DNA of 64,000 nucleotides from Meandrina meandrites (Eukaryota; Cnidaria; Anthozoa; Scleractinia; Meandrinidae): the NCBI GenBank assembly GCA_963693305.1, contig OY855916.1, forward strand, positions 2,978,501-3,042,500. The letters run 5' to 3'. Below are positions 48,317 through 60,700 of the stretch, in pieces (positions within the stretch are counted from its first letter, which is position 1; each line of letters opens with the position of its first letter). Position numbers and translations under genes: made by a program. The notes beneath the pieces are model-generated. The model had not been told where the DNA came from and did no database searches. It saw only the letters and a list, made by a program, of their open reading frames with translations.

Positions 48317-48924
48317 TTCTCTGGCTTCTATGCAAACTATTTTTTTAATACATATGATGTTTGCAAACAATTTATTTTGTCTTTTTAGGCCCTGCAAACA
48401 ATTTTTTTCAATATTTTTCATCCCCCCCTCCATAAAAATAATGGTCCGTCCCTTACTCTCATTTTGGTGGGGTGGTGCCGCGCGCTTCCTGAAACCTTTA
48501 CTCTATTTCAGACCAAAATATTTAAGGGTAATTTACCGGGAGCAAGGGGATATGTGTTATATTTCCCTTGGGGCGTGACCGAGGGTGAAGTCGCCACCAG
48601 CTTCTCAGACAGTTGGCAGAAGTTGGGCGTTATGTGATATTTTCCTCTGAAAGAACACAGTAAACCGAGTCCACTGGAAACTAAGCAATTTTCTTGCTAG
48701 TCAGACCAGACTAGCAACCAGGAATTTAAAAAGTACCCGGTTCAAAACTTAGAAAATATTGAACCAACAATTTAGTAGATCTGATCTGGTGTGATTTTAG
48801 TTAGTGGCCTTCTTAACATCGTCGGAACTATTGAAGACTTTTTTTGCGAATCGCGCGTCATAGCCAGAAACTGTTACTGTCTGGGTCTGGGTATAAACAT
48901 TTGAGAAGGGCTACAGACCCAGTG

Positions 48925-49032
48925 GGTGGGGGGGGGGGGGGGGGGGGGGGTCCTCGGGATTTCAAGTGACGGGGATGATCGAAGGATTTTTTTACATGGG
49001 ATTTTTTTTTCTTGGGGGGGGGGGGGGGGGTG
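48925..49032 (+). repeat. Two long G tracts
   Basis: G-runs of more than 20 bases at about 48926-48950 and about 14 bases near 49014-49030, flanked by ACAGACCCAGTGGG and its near-inverse CCCCACTGGGGCTACA at 49148. Possible G-quadruplex on the plus strand. Also a likely spot for assembly length error. Confidence 0.7.
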
Positions 49033-49362
49033 TGGTTAATTTTTGGTCCAGGGATTTTTTTGGGCTTTATTGGAAGTCCTTGGGATTTTGGGGGGGTCTT
49101 GATTTTTGCCCTCATTCGAACATCTCCTTCACTTGAAATCCTGAGTCCCCCACTGGGGCTACAGATTCCTGTCAATATTTAGGTAGCACTTCTCAAGAGG
49201 TAAAAAAATAACTAACAGTGTAACATATATAGTTTCTTTCAAGATGTATATCCAGTTGTAACCAGCGTATACAATCTATACGCTATTTCAGACCAAAATG
49301 GTCAAAATCTATCTCATTTTAGAGCAAAAGGCTGAAAACGGCACCGCATATACCTACATTAC

Positions 49363-49370
49363 TTATATAA
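49363..49370 (+). promoter_or_regulatory. TATA-like box of right lectin gene
   Basis: TTATATAAGG lies about 205 bp upstream of the lectin ATG. The distance is long, so either the 5' UTR is long or this is not the core promoter. Confidence 0.3.
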
Positions 49371-49571
49371 GGGAGAACTCCCATGAGATAATATGGTCTG
49401 TTGCGCATTAATTGTCTTGACCCACATCGAAGAACTCTACTAAGCCATTCCAATGGTCCGCCCCTAATTTCCTGGACTTTCTTGAGCTTTTAATTCTTGT
49501 TATCGCACTGAAGTAACACACGCCGCTATACCCTCGCAGCGTAAAAGATACAAAGGACCTTGTCAGGCAAG

Positions 49572-50546
49572 ATGAAATTCCCAATTGCTGTAATGTTCCT
49601 TTTGACTGTCTGTACCTGGAGTTGTGTCTTAGGTAAGCGACATATATTCGCTTCTCTTCATCTCCCTGACCGGTCAATACTAGCAAGATAACGACAAGCC
49701 TGGTCAATAAGCTTTTTATTATTATTTTAACATACGAAACGCCTTTGTTTCCTGCTGTTTAACGTCAATTTATTTTAATATACATCATTTAAACAGATAG
49801 CTATGTTCAAACTCTCTTGCTATGTTTTATTCCATTCTTAGAGAATTTTCTTTTCAGAAATGATTTTTGATTCTCAGTGCAGTTCGTGTGTAAGTAATCA
49901 GTTTTCACTATCAAAGGTAACATCGTAAAAAACCTAACGTATAAGCATTATTTGACCGTCCTTTCTCCTGAAATAGTTTTTGCACCAATCAGTTTAATTT
50001 GACTAATTTGTTCCTCTGTATGAAGATGTTTTAAATTTACATCGTGATTAATTGTTGCCAACAGTAAGTTTGTAGCGATCTTTCACTCTGTACCTTGGTA
50101 TTTCTTTAGGCTCTTGCCCTAGCAACTGGAAACCTTTTAACGGCTTCTGTTACCGAGTTTATACCTCCATTAAATCTTTTAACGACGCCCAAAAGTACTG
50201 TAGCGATCAAGGAGGACATCTGGTAAAGATTGGGAGTAATCAAGAGAACGATTTCGTTCTTGCCTTGGTAAGGCAAACAGCTTCATCGCTCGACGAGTAC
50301 TGGATTGGTTTGAAATGGGATTCCTCTGTCAGCAAGTACTTCTGGCGAGACGACTCTCTCATGGTGTACTCAAACTGGATCCCAGGTGAACCGCCCAGCG
50401 ACAAGAATCGTTATCCATGCATCGTGTCGGCAACCAAGAATCTCTCGAATACCTCATGGCGTGAGGTGTCTGGTGGTTGGTCTGGACGAGAATGCGGACT
50501 CTTGCAAAACATTAAAACTGGATTTGTATGTGAAAAACTGATGTAG
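49572..50546 (+). CDS. Secreted C-type lectin, right copy, two exons
   Basis: Exon 1 (49572-49632) codes MKFPIAVMFLLTVCTWSCVL, a signal peptide. Exon 2 (50110-50546) codes the lectin domain; exon lengths (61 and 437 nt) and phases are identical to the left copy, product 165 residues. By eye exon 2 differs from the left copy at about six residues (for example EEY to DEY, MEHSN to MVYSN, GRLQ to GLLQ), whereas the 20-residue signal exon has seven or eight changes. The EPP loop and missing WND are shared. The intron is about 115 bp shorter than the left copy's because it lacks the MITE. Secreted; ligand unknown. Confidence 0.88.
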
Positions 50547-50701
50547 TCAAAGTCTACAAAGAAGACCATTATGGCTTATGGCTTTTCTCCTTTGACTAAA
50601 CCCGTGCTGATTTGGGTGTTTGCCAAGGTTCACGTCAAGTCCAAAGGACACTTGTAGCTTAGAAGTTGCAACAAACTGCTTGTAGAAACACTGTGTGACC
50701 C

Positions 50702-50707
50702 AATAAA
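50702..50707 (+). terminator. Poly(A) signal of right lectin gene
   Basis: AATAAA 156 bp after the stop codon, in a CAATAAAAGCCAA context shared with the left copy. Confidence 0.6.
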
Positions 50708-51577
50708 AGCCAATCATTGTTTGTGCGTTTCAACTTTTGTTATCCATACAGAAAATATTATTGTTCGAGCCCAGTAAATACAGACTTTTATTTCCTTTGC
50801 AACATCTTTATGATAAAAGAAAAACTTAAAATCAAGGACATCGCCCCCGTTTGTTTCATTTGACATACAAGTACCACACCATAATATTTTCCCTCTTACT
50901 TTTCACTGCTCAATAATGTCCCACATCAATAGTGTCGCACGCGCGAACGTACTTAAACCCTCGCATCAATGTATGAATTCTACTGGTCTTCATACAATTC
51001 TCATAAAACCAGTTGGGAGAATTTGATGACATGTGAACACACTTGTTCCAACATACAAAAGTCTTCATACATTTCTTATAACACTACTGTTAACAAATTC
51101 TCATTTCTTTTATGTCGATGAGAGGACCTTATTACATAGTGCCCTGGGCAACTGTTGTAAAAACAAAAAATAGTTGTATTATTGCTCATGTGTTAATAAT
51201 GACCAAGAACGTATCGTGTTCCTGACAGAAATTAGACTTTGAACACTCTTGAAGCTAAAAGAAGACGTTTCCATGGCAACACTGTCACACACCTGTGATA
51301 CAATCGAAACCCCGCAAACAAATGCGGCGAGAATTAAAGCATCGTTCACGTTTGACCATTAAGCTGAAGTACTTGATAGGACAACGGAGTTTACAAATGT
51401 AAACGTATTTCTTTGGGAAGGGGGCGGTGGGAGGGCGGACATCTCACGTTTCTCTGGTTCAAAGGGCGTCCGCTTAAATGTCTGTAAATCTATAAGCTTT
51501 TCACGGATCAGCACAGTCACTCCAATGAATGTTATATAATGAAACATCACTCCACAATTAAACTATATTCAGTGTTG

Positions 51578-51845
51578 ACTGATCTTATTTCGTTACAGTA
51601 TCATATTTGCATAATTATTTACAAATTATCTTGACAGACAGATCTTGTCTCGTTATCATATTGCATAATTATTTATAAATGATCTTGACAGACATATCTT
51701 GTCTAGTTATCATATTGCATGATTATTTGCAAATGATCTTGACAGCCATATCTTGTCTAGTTATCATATTTGCATAATCATTTACAAATGATCTTGACAG
51801 ACATATGTTGTCTCGTTATCATATTCACATAATTATTTACAAATG
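51578..51845 (+). repeat. About 54-bp tandem repeat, five copies
   Basis: Each unit contains ATCTTGACAGACATATCTTG, CGTTATCATATT and an ATTTGCATAATTATTT segment close to the POU octamer (ATTTGCAT). Units differ by about 5-10 percent. It is 1.0 kb downstream of the right lectin gene. Confidence 0.85.
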
Positions 51846-53596
51846 TTACGTACATTGCATGACGGTTTTCGAACGGTTTTGTTAGTTTCTATGGATTTCT
51901 ACGCTTCTTTCACTTTCCTCTAGCTAGTTTGGTCATGTTAAGCGACCATCATTTTCAAGAGATTTGTCTCATCTTCTCCCACTGCCTTACGAAACTGTAA
52001 GAATTGTTTTGTGACACGTAAATATAATAACGTACACGTACCTACAGTTTACAATTTCCTTCACTCTACAATGTCTTCTCCACCGAAATGAAAACATAAA
52101 TAAGAAAAACTGTAAAATACGTGATGGTATTTGGAAACTCCTTAGCTATCGTTTAAATATGAAAGCTTAGGAAAATTCATATTTCTTAATTGTTCGATTT
52201 TCCATTCGAGTGTCCACTTCTGCCTTTTGTTTTAAGACTGTCAGAAAATCATTTCGTCAGCAGCTATTAAATGCCTCTTTTGAGAAGGGAATATATAAAT
52301 AAAAAATTAAGATGTAGAAGAAAGTAAATCCAGTATTTTAACAAGTTGATGAAGTTTTTACATGTCGCTTTCCTGATACATGTTAAATATCGATGTTCTG
52401 TCTTGCTCCTTCCTTCCTTCGTCTCTGCTGTAATGGAACAGTTTAGAATTTGATAATGTTGCGTCTTCCGCATTCATTGCAAATGAATTCGACCGCTTGG
52501 AGTTACACAAGTGGGCTGTATTTCCAATTGTGGTTCCCGGCTTCCAGTACTTTAATACGTCTCGCCTCTAAATTCGTCAAACCCGACCTAGACAAAAACC
52601 AAAGCAAGATTAATTCTTGAAGTTAAGAATTACAACCATTTCATTCCTGTGATTGAAGTACTTCTTCTCCTTACTGAATCCCATACATTTCTTTAAATGT
52701 TAGTTCCGAGAATTTGGTGGTTCATCAAGACTGTCATCCGCTAGTTGATGACTGTCTCACTGGTCTCCTTGAAAACGCTTCGAAGATGTAGGGAGAAACA
52801 TGAAGTTGTACAGTGATGTTGGAGTGTGTAAGAAACCTCACTCCCAAATACCCTTCGCGTTATCATGTAAGATTTTCATTAATCCCACCACCTCTCTGCT
52901 TGACAATATGTTGATATTGTAAAGAGAAAATATATTTTGATCACAAGATTAAGTAATACCAAGGTGACTATTTGACGAACTGTACAAGGAATTTGAATGG
53001 CAGGCAAACTCATCAGGTTTTAATATTAACTATTTTTATGGGGAAGCAAGCAATTACCTTAAGCAAATGCTTTATACCTTCTCTCCCACCCCTCCCCCAT
53101 AACTCTTTCAATTTTCCCTCCACCTCCTTCCCTCAAGAAGATTGGTTCACTAACTCATGAGCTGGCTTCTTAAGGTTACAACATAGAACAGAAGAACAGA
53201 CATCGGTAAAATTACAGTAAAGATGAAAATTTCGCCATTATCATTTGTTTACTGAGCTTAAAAGTCACCATCTTAATTACTTTTTAGAACACACATTTTA
53301 CGACAACTAGCGGGGATTCTTCGCCATTCACTGGCCACCAGCTGGTCGATGAGAATATAGGCCATGAAAATGATTGTAGCCTGTCAGGCAACGCAGGAAA
53401 GACAGCTTTCCAAAAACTCGAAAAAAAATTCTGTGGTTTGATTTAGTTTACGTTTGAAAACTCTTAAAATTGTTTAACCATTGTCATTTTCGAAGGATCT
53501 CTGGATCTCAGATCCAACGAAAGGAAGCAGTTGGTGGACCCGAGTTATTCGTAAGTCCTACAACATTCATATTGCTGCTAAAACAATGAACATTAC
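51846..53596. other. Intergenic, nothing recognised
   Basis: AT-rich sequence between the right lectin gene and the 3' end of the ankyrin gene. No exon with acceptor, donor and coding character was recognised. Confidence 0.4.
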
Positions 53597-54706
53597 TCAC
53601 GGTTCAGTTTGAAATGTCTTTAAAACTCCGAGATCTTCCAACGGGTCTTCAATGGGTGACAGGCAAATTGCAGGGCAATTTTGTACTTGATGCGCTGCAA
53701 ATAAAGTATCACAAGTAAGTAAGAGATAATTTTAATTTAAATCGGCATAAGAACTAAAAGTTACAGCCATTCAATTCCAGGCCTTTAAGCATGTAAGTAC
53801 CATCATGACTTTGTTACATGAACGCAGGATAATTATCTTTTTGCATGGGCATTCCCTGATTCATTTTGTTACAAGACAGGAGATAAAATAGAGGTGATAC
53901 AAACCTTTTAGAAGGTTGATAGGAGGCAATAACATGGATGGTTTCTTTTTAACTTCTTTAATGCCATTGGAATTATAATTTAACTTTGAATTTGCTTCTT
54001 GGCAGTACACTGCAGACAAATAAGAAACAACTGGTAAATGACTATGTTTCATGGTGAAACCTGATTGAACGTTTAAAAGTACTGATGATTTGTTAAGCCG
54101 GACAACTTAGGAGGTATCACACAGTAGCTGTATGTAGTCTTATTGACTACAATATTGGACAAAACTAGTTGAAACAAGCGCATTTGTCTTGGCATGCAAG
54201 TGGGTAAAAAATATTTTATCCCCCGACCCCGTGTTTCCTGGGGTTTGCAGTTCACCTGGCTTTATTTTCCCAATACAACAACATTTCACTCTGAGATTTC
54301 AGCTTCTTCACTCGTGAAGCTCAAAAAAGCAGTTCTTCCATTCTTCTTGGCTCATAAACTTTGTCTGGGTGACCCTGGTCACAGTAGCTGCACTGTAAGA
54401 TTGTCTAAAAACTCTGTTCAAATGTGATAGTTGAATATTCTTATCAGATACCTTTCCGGGATAAAACCCCTGCTTGATCCAGTGCTGTGTTGCCAGGATT
54501 CAAAGTTTCGTTGACGAATCTTCAGTTAGTTTTTCAATGACAATCGGCTCGTTGACTGGCATGCATTCATTGATCACAGCTGTTTGGCTGCCTATGCCAA
54601 CATTGCAATGGGGGATGGGGGTTGAAAAACTGAACTGTGATACCTAAATTAAGTGTTTCAACAGTTTTGTCCAAGATTGTAGTCGAGTGACTGTGATGTT
54701 GCTTAA

Positions 54707-54760
<54 letters not shown>

Positions 54761-57700
54761 TAATGGTTTTACCTCGTTTTGATTTGCAGATTTTAAGTAA
54801 TGTTCCGTTTTGTGATTGAGCCACTGTGCACTTAAGCTTCTGCACATTGCGCCAATAAACTTGTGCAAGACCAGCAACAAGAAGTACTAGTGCAAGACCA
54901 GCAACAAGAAGTACTGGAATGGCTATTGACGTATACTGGGCAGTTTGAAGTGCTGCATCATCAACACTCTCTGCAGCTTTACTCTCAGTTCCGCATTGGG
55001 ATGCCAAATATTGGCTATACCCTGTAAGTAAATAAAAACACAGATGTTGTAAGGGCTGTAAAGGCATTTCGGCGATTTTACCATTCTACTACAGGGAATT
55101 CTGTCAATGTAACAAATGTACCAAAAAACAATAGCAGGCATAAAAATTCGTACTATTAGCATGATTCGTGTCTTGAAGCCATGTTGTCTGGGAGAGGCAG
55201 AAACTATAAAATTAAGCATGCAGGGCATGAAATAATTAACACTTCAACTGGAAAGTCTATCATGAAAAGTCATGCCACGTGACAAAATTATGGTACAGCG
55301 CTCTCCTGTTTAATAGTTTAACCCATTTTTGGCGATTTTTCCATTCAGCCAAACAAACAATTCTAAAGACACTTACCTCGTAGCAATTCTATTGTTGCTT
55401 TACTTCCAGTTTCCTGCGCGGTTATGTTTTTCTCTGCAGTGCAGACAGTTTCTTCTGTTCTTCTTATGCATTTTTGTCGAACACATTGATCTCTTGATAC
55501 ACATCTTTTGCACCTCTCTGTATTTTTCGTTCCTGAGAGGATATTGCCCTATAAGAGGCAAAACATCTCAGTTAGCTTATGCAACAATAAAGTTAGGTTT
55601 CCGAGTTTGTATTCTACAAATGGCTCATATTCCCCAGTTGTCGTGTTATTGTACAAACCTATACCTATAGATCATGGTTCAAATGAAGGCAGAATTTGCC
55701 CTGAATTGTTTTTTTCCGAAACTCAAATAACAGTCACATGAAACGAGGTTCTCATGTGGTGAGTGAAACGCGTATCCCCTCGTCCACCCCTACTTCAAGC
55801 TTCTTGCCACGAGGTGCACAGTTTAATTAGTTGTAAATTTAAATTCTGTTACGAGACACCTTGAAGAGTTATTGTTCAAGACAAAGCTTTTACACTTGTT
55901 TTTTATCTGATTTTCTAGTGAAAAACAGTACCACATCGCATAAGCGCTGCCCCCAAATAAACGCCACAGTGCCGATGTGCCACTTATTCGAGGACTAATT
56001 CAAGTTTTTTTCATTCTCGTCACCTATCAAGTGCAATGATATAGGTTAGAGATGCCGAAACTCGTTCATAACTAACTCAAAAAAATGACTGTATTACCTT
56101 TACACAGAGATCGCACATGGTGTTACTGGTAGTACTACAGTTTCTAGTCAATCCTTGTCCTTCTTTAGATCGGGTGCGTGTATCTTCTCGGCAAGGACAT
56201 TCAGTGTTGGATGAAGGCGTCAAGGATTTCAAGATCGTATTGCGTACATCCGCATCTCTCTCGCATTGTTGTATCAAGAATTCTGTCATTTCTCGGTGTC
56301 CATTCTGAGCAGCTGCCAAATAGAGGGGAGTCGGTGTTCCAATGCTGACATCACTTCCATGTTGTATCAAGACTTGTGCAATGTTATGGTGTCCATTCTG
56401 TGCAGCTAAATGAAGAGCAGTCTTCTGGAAGTAATCTCGAGCCTTCACATCGCTTCCATGTTGTATCAAAAGTTCTGTTATTTGTTGGTGTCCATTTTGA
56501 GCTGCCAAATGAAGAGCTGACTGTTGTCGGTAATTTCTTCCATTGACATTGCTTCCTTGTTGTATTAAAGTTTCTACAATGTTTTTGTGTCCATTCACTG
56601 CAGCTAAATGAAGAGCTGTCTGCTGGAAGGCATCTCCAGCCTTTAAGTCACTTCCATGTTGTATCAAGACTTCTGCAACTTGTTGATGTCCACTCAAAGC
56701 AGCCAAATGAAGAGGTGTCTGTTGTTGATAATTTCTCACGTTGACCTTACTTCCAAGTTGCATCAATACTTCCGCCAGGTCTTTGTATCCATTCTTTGCT
56801 GCCACATGAAGAGGAGTCTCTCTCAGGAAATTTGGAGCATTGACACACAAGCCACACTTCAGTAGAACTTTAGAAATCCCAGTATATCCATTCCCAACAG
56901 CCCAATGAAGGAGCGGGCTCTCTGTCAGAAAAATAGGGGGGAAAATATGTTACTAAGAAATCTTGTTATCATATACATGTATATTATAGACGCTGTGTCT
57001 TCGTACCAGTACTTCAGAGTACCGTAAAATTCCGGAAATACCCTCTCCCTCCTTCCCGAATATTACTATCCCAACCAAAAATAAGCCCCCAAATCTCAGA
57101 CGCAAAAATCCTCAAATGTGTCCCGAAATTGGATGAAAACAGATGGTGGAGTTCTCTTTTCCTCGACCACCTCCTCTGCTCCTCTCTCTCTTCTTCATCA
57201 CAATAATCCCTCTGTTCTACTCTATTCCTCTACCCTGTCTACATCTCTATTCTCTTCCTACTTTACTCTCGTTTCTACTTACCTATTTCCAGCTTGACTC
57301 CACTATTCTCTACTTCATCAACACGATTCGACTCGACAACACAACTCTACTTTTCTTCACCAGCTCGACTCCACCAACACAACTTGACTCCACAACTCAA
57401 CTCGACTTTACTCCACCAACAAAACTCTACTTTACACTACCAGCTCAACTCCACCAACACAACTCGACTCTACTCGACCAACACAGAGTCCAGTGAACTA
57501 ACCATTAGGCCACCATGCCACTGAACAATAAAGCCAGCTTACATTTAGTTTCTGCTCTCAAAGAAAGATAAAACTTCTATATGAAGTCCCTATTGCCAAG
57601 GACGTTTTGAATTTACGTTTGTCAGAGTCTGATCAGAGTGACATGTAATGTTTATTTACTGACTGTACAACTTATTGTGGGTTTCAGATCGTTATGCTTC

Positions 57701-60700
57701 TAGTGTATCCACAATGCGTTATTCTTGTATGCATCGGAACATCTCAGACGTAGTATCCCATCCAAATAGAAACCCCAAACTTTTTGTAACGCAAATTTCC
57801 ATCCAAAAAATGCCCCCTCCCCCTCCCAGTAGCACTGCCCAAAAATATGCCCACCTGAAAGGGACAATAGGCAAAAAAAAATAATCCCAGAGCTTACTTC
57901 TGAAATTTTCTGGTATATCCAGTTTGTTGTAATATACGTACCTCCTATCATGAGTCCTGCTATTACTGCTACCAAAGCAATGGTGAACAGAATGCGTCTA
58001 TCTTTGAGGAGTGACTCAGTCCCCCAATGTCTGCGTTGTTTACGTCCTGTTTGCAAATACATTATATGTCAAGTAGCGATTACTTCAACTATAAAGGCAC
58101 TGAGGATAAGCCATTTTGAGGCAAAATTTGTAGGAATTTGATTGCAATATGCCCTGGATGGAGTTTTGCATGAATTTTACGAATGGTTTTCAGCAAAACA
58201 CTTGCACCTACATGTATCAAATAAATACATTTACATGTATTGTATGGCTCGGTTAGTAAGAGGTTTTAACCTCTTAAAAGATCTTAGTAGATATATGAAT
58301 TGTGCGTCATGTAAGCTTACTTTGATGGTACCAATGCAATACCCCATTCACACCAAAGCTTAACTTAAACACGTTTAAAGGCTGTTCAGTTAACCATAGT
58401 TTAAAATTGTTTTCTTCATAGAAGTTGCTAACTGCTGTTTGTTGACTTCAAATCTAACACAGTGAAAGCACAAGTTAGCGCTTTTTGGAAACCTACATGT
58501 ATGTAAAATTTAGTCTTTCAGATTTTTGTTGCTGATTTTCATTTTGTTAAACCTGGTTTAATTAAATAAACATGTTTTGTTGCTGTGAATGAGGCATAAG
58601 ACAACAAATTATCTTACTTTTCTTCTTGGCTGTTTTTTCTTGACCTGGGTATGCCTTTCCTTCTTGTTCCCTGGTGGTGGTGGTGTCCTCACTCTTCTGA
58701 TTCGTGCCTTCAGCCAATCTTCCTGTGACTGATTGATATTCTTGCAACACATCCACACATGCCCCTTGCTGTCTGGAAGTTGAGCTGTCCCTGTTTCTCC
58801 ATTTGCTCAACCATTCAAGGAAGCCATATCCATCAGATAGACTCCAGCTAGGTTTAGGCATTGGTTTAGCAATGGAAGGCTCTGCATAGTCTTTGTCATC
58901 AAACTTGTCCGCATTGTCACCTAAATGTGTTCCCACCTCAGATGGAACCTCAACTGATGTACCCTCTAAAGAAGAGCTTGATATTCTGCCAGGCTCTTCC
59001 TTTAGTTCTCCATCTTTTGAGGGAGGTCCTGTGTACAAAAACAATTTTCAGTGACAATTAACAAATCCAAACTACCGGTATGTGTAGTGATATACCGGCA
59101 TGAGGTTCACAAAATTAATACAGCCTTACGATAGAAAACAACAGTAAAATACATGTAGTTCTCCATAAAAGATTTTAAATCAGCAAAGGCTAGCTACGTG
59201 TACATGTAGCTTATCCCTATTACTACATGGAAATTCTTCCTTTTGGACACTTTTAAGTAATGGTGTCATTCATCACCTTATGCAGGCAGGCAATGGGGAA
59301 GATACTACTACTTGTATATTACATTGGGTGCAATGCTAAGTTATTCTATAAACCAAAGAGCAATGGGTTTATGTTATCCGTCATCCCCTCTGCATGCTTG
59401 GTGTGCCGTCTATAGAATGAGGGTTTAGGCAGTAGGAGCTACCAATTTCATTGAAAATTTAAACGAATCTAACATTTATGGAAAAACATTGAACATTGTT
59501 AGACAATTGGAGATATTACATTAATTGGACCATCCCAAAAAAGAAAAATTGAAATGAATTGTTTTACAAACCTTTCTCATCCTCTGAATCAGACAATCCA
59601 ACATCAAGTTCAAATGAACTACAAGAAGAAGTTTCGACATCCGCAAAATAATCACTTTGGTTGTCATCATCTTTAGATTGGCAACCATCTAAATCTGTTT
59701 CATCTTCAGCAGCAGCTGCAAAAATATAGCCGCAGGCATTAACATTATAATCTAGTGCTCATTTCATGTTAGAAACTCCCTTTTCACGAAAAAGTTCTGA
59801 GATTTTAGCTAAACACTCACTAGTGATATTTTATCTCAGAGGTAAGGCATAGTTTAAGGATACTTACAACATTGTTTCTGGACATTGTCTACTGCTTGTA
59901 CTAGTTCTAACCAATCAATTGTGCTGGGCTGTGCATCACTGTCAATTTCACTGGACAATCTGCAAATTAATGTAACCAAGAATATGATTGTTATCAGTAA
60001 AAAAGAAAAATGATCATATAAGCTGATCTATCCAACTTTTTTTTCTGCCAAGTCCAAGTAGATCGTAGCAACCTTCTGTCAGTATGAAATGAACTTGACC
60101 TGCAATGACATGACCTAGTAGCACCCCACCACACTTTTACCTATACTGTATCAGGAGCTTGTTAAAGAAGGATGCAAAAGGTTATCAAAGCATTTGTCCA
60201 GCAGCCTTCTCAGCCTTTTTGTGGGAGGCGCGGTGACCTAATGGTTAGTGCGCTGTACTCCAGATCGGGTGGTCCGGGTTCGAGCCCTGGCCGGGGCACT
60301 GCGTTGTGTTCTTAGGCAAGATACTTTACTCCCATAGTGCCTCTCTCCACCCAGGTGTATAAATGGGTACCGGCGAATTTACTGCTGGGGGTAACCCTGC
60401 GATGGACCAGCATCCCATCCAGGGGGGAGTAGAAATACTCCTAGTCGCTTCATGCTACGGAAACCGGGATAAGCTCCGGCCTGATGGGCCACTAGGCTCG
60501 TATACAGACTTTACCTTACCTACCTTCTCAGCCTTTCTTACATGTTACTACTCATCTCAGACGTCCGTGGACAAGAGCTTTTTTTCAGCCCGTTTCACGG
60601 ACCATTGGTTTTAGTCTGTAGTTCAAAAATTCTGGTCACATGATGTTTTTGTGGCGCTGCGGTTTGCAAAATACTGATCATGTGATGCCATTTTGATTGT

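Larger units (their letters stand above)
46876..48466. mobile_element. Outer fold-back element
   Basis: GGGAAGGACCATTATTTTT (near 46888) faces AAAAATAATGGTCCGTCCC (near 48435), and TGCAAAC + poly-T motifs run inward from both ends (46927-46990; 48330-48410). The inner element at 47161-48316 lies between, so this is a nest about 1.6 kb across. Confidence 0.65.
43380..50707 (-). repeat. Large inverted duplication, right arm
   Basis: Reverse-complement match to 30922-35095, interrupted by transposon insertions at about 45.4-49.4 kb. A unit of about 1.15 kb is tandemly repeated inside (43385-44100 resembles 44555-45260), as in the left arm. That tandem step therefore probably preceded the inversion. 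Confidence 0.85.

Noticed and set aside
48858..49175. Proline-rich 105-codon frame on the minus strand
   Set aside because: Caused by two poly-G tracts. No domain or neighbouring exon.
54567..54660. Alternative last exon of the ankyrin/TNFR-like gene with a longer acidic frame
   Set aside because: A plausible frame exists near 54510-54630, but none of the AG acceptors brings it into the required phase. The exon at 53597-53694 fits the phase and was preferred.
57143..57524. Ser/Thr/Leu-rich frames of 76-117 codons
   Set aside because: They lie on a pyrimidine-rich minisatellite within an intron of the minus-strand gene.
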